Made by a program: the position numbers and the translations under genes
Assembly (NCBI GenBank): GCA_029288275.1
Contig: JARIHM010000120.1
Location: 1-12,578, forward strand
Origin: Candidatus Saccharimonadota bacterium
GTDB lineage: Bacteria; Patescibacteriota; Saccharimonadia; UBA4664
Direction: 5' to 3'
Length of the DNA stretch: 12,578 nt
The notes under the pieces: generated by a model
Told to the model about the DNA's origin: nothing
The model's input: the letters and a program-made list of their open reading frames with translations, nothing else
Databases searched by the model: none
In this document: in pieces, positions 10,432 through 12,578 of the stretch
Numbering within the stretch: position 1 is the stretch's first letter
Layout of the letters: the number at the start of each line of letters is the position of its first letter

Positions 10432-11403
10432 ATGTTCTCGAAGCGAATTGCGATTGATTTAGGCACTGCCAACCTGCTGGTTTATATCCCTAAGCGGGGG
10501 ATTGTCATTAATGAGCCTAGTGTAGTGGCGATTGACGACCAGAATAAAATTGTCGCCATTGGCGCCGAGGCCAAGGAAATGCTGGGCCGCACGCCAGACA
10601 ACATTGTAGCTTCACGGCCACTGCGCGACGGCGTGATTGCCGACTACCGCATTACCTCGGCTATGATCCGGCACTACATTGCCAAAGTGTCTGGCGGGTT
10701 CCGTCTGAGCAAACCCGATGTGATGGTGTGCGTGCCAGCCGGCGCCACCAGTACCGAACGGCGCGCGGTCATTGACGCTACACTGGCCGCCGGCGCGCGC
10801 GCTGCCTACATCATCCGCGAACCCGTGGCAGCCGCCATCGGCGCCGGCATCCCCATAGCAAGTGCCGCGGGCAACATGGTGGTGGATATTGGCGGCGGCA
10901 CCACCGAAATCGCCATTCTGAGTCTGGGTGGCGTGGTAGCGCAGCACAGCATTCGGGTGGGCGGCAACCGATTTGACGCAGCCATTGCCGAATATATTCG
11001 CAAGAAATATGGCCTGGCCATTGGCGATCGCACCGCCGAAGTCATCAAACAGCAGCTCGGGAGTGCACTCCTTCTAACCCGAGACCGCAGCATGGAGATC
11101 CGCGGGCGCGACATCATTGCCGGTCTTCCCAAGACCATCACGATTAAGACCAATGAGATCTCGGGTGCTATCCAGGATGAACTGGAGAAAATTATCCAAG
11201 CCATTCGCGTGGTGCTCGAGCAAACGCCGCCCGAGCTCAGCTCCGATATCATCGACCGTGGCATGGTCTTAACCGGCGGGGGAGCATTACTGCAAAACTT
11301 GGATAAGATGCTCACTCAAGTGACCGGCGTCCCGTGCGTGGTAGCCGAGGAGCCACTCCTGTGCGTGGCCCGGGGGACCGGCATTGCACTGGACAATCTG
11401 TAG
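10432..11403 (+). CDS. mreB: Rod-shape-determining protein MreB (bacterial actin)
   Basis: This is a 323-aa actin-fold ATPase that forms membrane-associated filaments guiding cell-wall synthesis. The phosphate-1 loop DLGTAN is at residues 9-14 and the phosphate-2 loop DIGGGTTEIA at 152-161. The adenosine motif GMVLTGGGALLQNL is at 277-290. IREPVAAAIGAG (128-139) is the usual MreB signature, and NRFDAAIAEYIRKKYGL matches the typical MreB segment. The length is slightly below the common 335-350 aa, mainly from compact ends; all nucleotide-binding motifs are intact. Translation is probably leaderless from the -10 box at 10420-10425. No mreC, mreD or rodA follows; instead an O-antigen-ligase-like gene starts 32 bp downstream. 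Confidence 0.96.
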   Translation: MFSKRIAIDLGTANLLVYIPKRGIVINEPSVVAIDDQNKIVAIGAEAKEMLGRTPDNIVASRPLRDGVIADYRITSAMIRHYIAKVSGGFRLSKPDVMVCVPAGATSTERRAVIDATLAAGARAAYIIREPVAAAIGAGIPIASAAGNMVVDIGGGTTEIAILSLGGVVAQHSIRVGGNRFDAAIAEYIRKKYGLAIGDRTAEVIKQQLGSALLLTRDRSMEIRGRDIIAGLPKTITIKTNEISGAIQDELEKIIQAIRVVLEQTPPELSSDIIDRGMVLTGGGALLQNLDKMLTQVTGVPCVVAEEPLLCVARGTGIALDNL

Positions 11404-11435
11404 GAGTACAAGCGCAGCCTGGTAGCGGTCAAGTA

Positions 11436-12578
11436 ATGAACCGGCTTACTAGACGGTTGGAGCAGGGAATTCAGGGCGGCCTCCTGGCGCTCGTGGCGTT
11501 AATGCCGTTTCACGCGTTCTTGAGTGTCTGGCTGGGCACCACACTCGGTCATCGCGCCTTGATCCAAAGCTGGAAGGAAGTACTGCTGGTGATATTGTGC
11601 GGCCTGGCCATTTGGCTCGTGATACGAGAGCCAGAACGGCTAGGCCGCCTGCGACAGCCAGCGATTCTGGTGGCAGGAGCATTTTTGGCAATAGCGCTGA
11701 TCGTAACGGCGCTATTGCGACCAGGATTCTCCACCGCCCTGTACGGCCTCAAGATCGATGGCGAGTTTTTGGTAGCCTTTGGGCTAGCAACGCTCGTGGC
11801 AGCGCCAGCCTTTGGCCGGCGCCTCGTTACCACGGCTCTCGCCAGCGCCAGCTTGGTCGTAGTCTTTGGCCTACTGCAGAGCACCGTGCTACCGCCCGAT
11901 TTCCTGATCCATTTTGGCTATGGCCCGACCACGGTCCTACCATACGAGCACCTGCAGGCTGGCGTATCCAGTCTCCGGTTTGGTTCCACGCTGGGCGGCC
12001 CCAATCAGCTCGGCACCTACCTAATCATTCCCTTAAGCCTTTGGGCCGTCATGGTAATGCGCGATCGACGCTGGTGGCTGGCTCTGGCGTTTATTCCTGG
12101 CCTCTGGGTGATGATTCACACATACTCACGTGGCGCCTGGATAGGGCTACTAGCGGCGCTCGCTGTTGTAAGCCTTGGCCTTATGACACGCACATGGCGG
12201 CGTTGGACCGGGGTGGGCATGGGAGCTGTGATCGTAATTATAGCCTTGTTAAGCCCAATTTGGCTTAAAAGCCCCCTTATTCAACACTACGCGTTGCACG
12301 GCGCCACGTTGTTTCAAAGCGGCCAGGGCTCCGATTATCAGCACCTGGACTCGCTCCGCCAGGGCCTGAGTGCCATAGCCGGCGCCCCGCTCGGTCACGG
12401 CCTAGGTACGGCTGGACCGGCAGTCTTCTTTACCGGCAGCGGCCGTATCTTTGAAAGCTACTACTTGCAAGTGGGGTACGAAACTGGCCTGCTGGGTCTG
12501 GTCTTATTCGGCGCCCTGGTTATACTAGTGGGACGAGGGCTATGGCGCCGAAGATTAGTGAGCCCAGCCGCCCTGGGC
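11436..12578 (+). CDS. O-antigen ligase/polymerase-like membrane protein (3' end beyond window)
   Basis: The frame is open from ATG 11436 to the window end (381 residues, no stop). The protein is strongly hydrophobic with about nine to ten membrane helices. Diagnostic marks of the Wzy_C/WaaL-type family are GGPNQLGTYLI (residues 187-197), the TYSRGAWIGLL motif (229-239) in the second half, and the late GAPLGHGLGTAG with ESYYLQVGYETGLLGL, in the position of the usual HNxYL element. A large extracytoplasmic loop of about 55 residues lies between them (about 278-335). Such proteins ligate or polymerise lipid-linked glycans at the outer face of the membrane. Substrate cannot be told from sequence. 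It follows mreB by 32 bp, probably in one transcript. No good Shine-Dalgarno precedes 11436, so the start is moderately sure. Confidence 0.88.
   Translation, partial: MNRLTRRLEQGIQGGLLALVALMPFHAFLSVWLGTTLGHRALIQSWKEVLLVILCGLAIWLVIREPERLGRLRQPAILVAGAFLAIALIVTALLRPGFSTALYGLKIDGEFLVAFGLATLVAAPAFGRRLVTTALASASLVVVFGLLQSTVLPPDFLIHFGYGPTTVLPYEHLQAGVSSLRFGSTLGGPNQLGTYLIIPLSLWAVMVMRDRRWWLALAFIPGLWVMIHTYSRGAWIGLLAALAVVSLGLMTRTWRRWTGVGMGAVIVIIALLSPIWLKSPLIQHYALHGATLFQSGQGSDYQHLDSLRQGLSAIAGAPLGHGLGTAGPAVFFTGSGRIFESYYLQVGYETGLLGLVLFGALVILVGRGLWRRRLVSPAALG

Noticed and set aside
1..12578. CRISPR array, toxin-antitoxin pair or complete prophage
   Set aside because: No regularly spaced repeats were seen, and no known toxin, antitoxin, integrase or structural phage gene was recognised.
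1..12578. Reassignment of TGA to glycine
   Set aside because: All supported genes are open without reading through TGA, so absence of TGA stops shows avoidance only.

Overview
The window most resembles a contig from a Candidate Phyla Radiation (Patescibacteria) genome, probably Candidatus Saccharibacteria (TM7). This is an inference from gene content. The window carries a membrane sortase, a PEGA/beta-propeller protein divergent from mreB, an O-antigen-ligase-type membrane protein after mreB, many short genes of unknown function, and tRNA genes with an encoded CCA. No phylogenetic marker was searched. The first 38 bases include a Nextera/Tn5 adapter, so the left edge is a contig end and the first gene is cut there.

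Layout. 39-240: 3' end of an unknown gene and its terminator. 345-695 (-): unknown 116-aa protein with a near-consensus promoter. 847-1734: IS1595-family transposase, convergent with a 57-aa Cys-rich ORF (stop codons overlap). 1991-2308: unknown 105-aa protein. 2342-3197 (-): ImmA/IrrE-type metallopeptidase overlapping a two-helix membrane protein gene. 3301-4056: strong promoter, structured leader ending in a terminator that competes with a 14-bp helix, then a DUF4352-like anchored protein. 4094-4225: a tRNA-Ile(GAU)-like gene with an abnormal T loop, and a 16-bp copy of its anticodon arm 90 bp away. 4332-4786: two very small genes that look leaderless. 4787-5121: no convincing gene, but interlocking inverted repeats (potential pseudoknot) and a strong hairpin. 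5184-7483: three GC-rich, single-gene units (197, 261 and 163 aa) of unknown function, each with its own promoter and terminator. 7536-7621 (-): tRNA-Leu(CAA), with a promoter overlapping the one that probably serves the sortase. 7738-8802: sortase. 8984-10375 (-): PEGA/propeller protein. 10432-11403: mreB. 11436 to the window end: O-antigen ligase/polymerase-like protein, incomplete.

How the parts relate. The right third looks like conserved cell-envelope biology: surface protein attachment (sortase), an exported PEGA/propeller protein, the MreB scaffold and a glycopolymer ligase or polymerase. The left two thirds look accessory: an insertion-sequence transposase, a phage/ICE-type metallopeptidase, orphan genes of differing base composition, and a possible tRNA-associated recombination site. 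Three properties recur. Several genes have a -10 box exactly 6 nt before an ATG (leaderless). Others have near-consensus promoters with 16-17 bp spacing. None of the 16 stop codons I could read is TGA.
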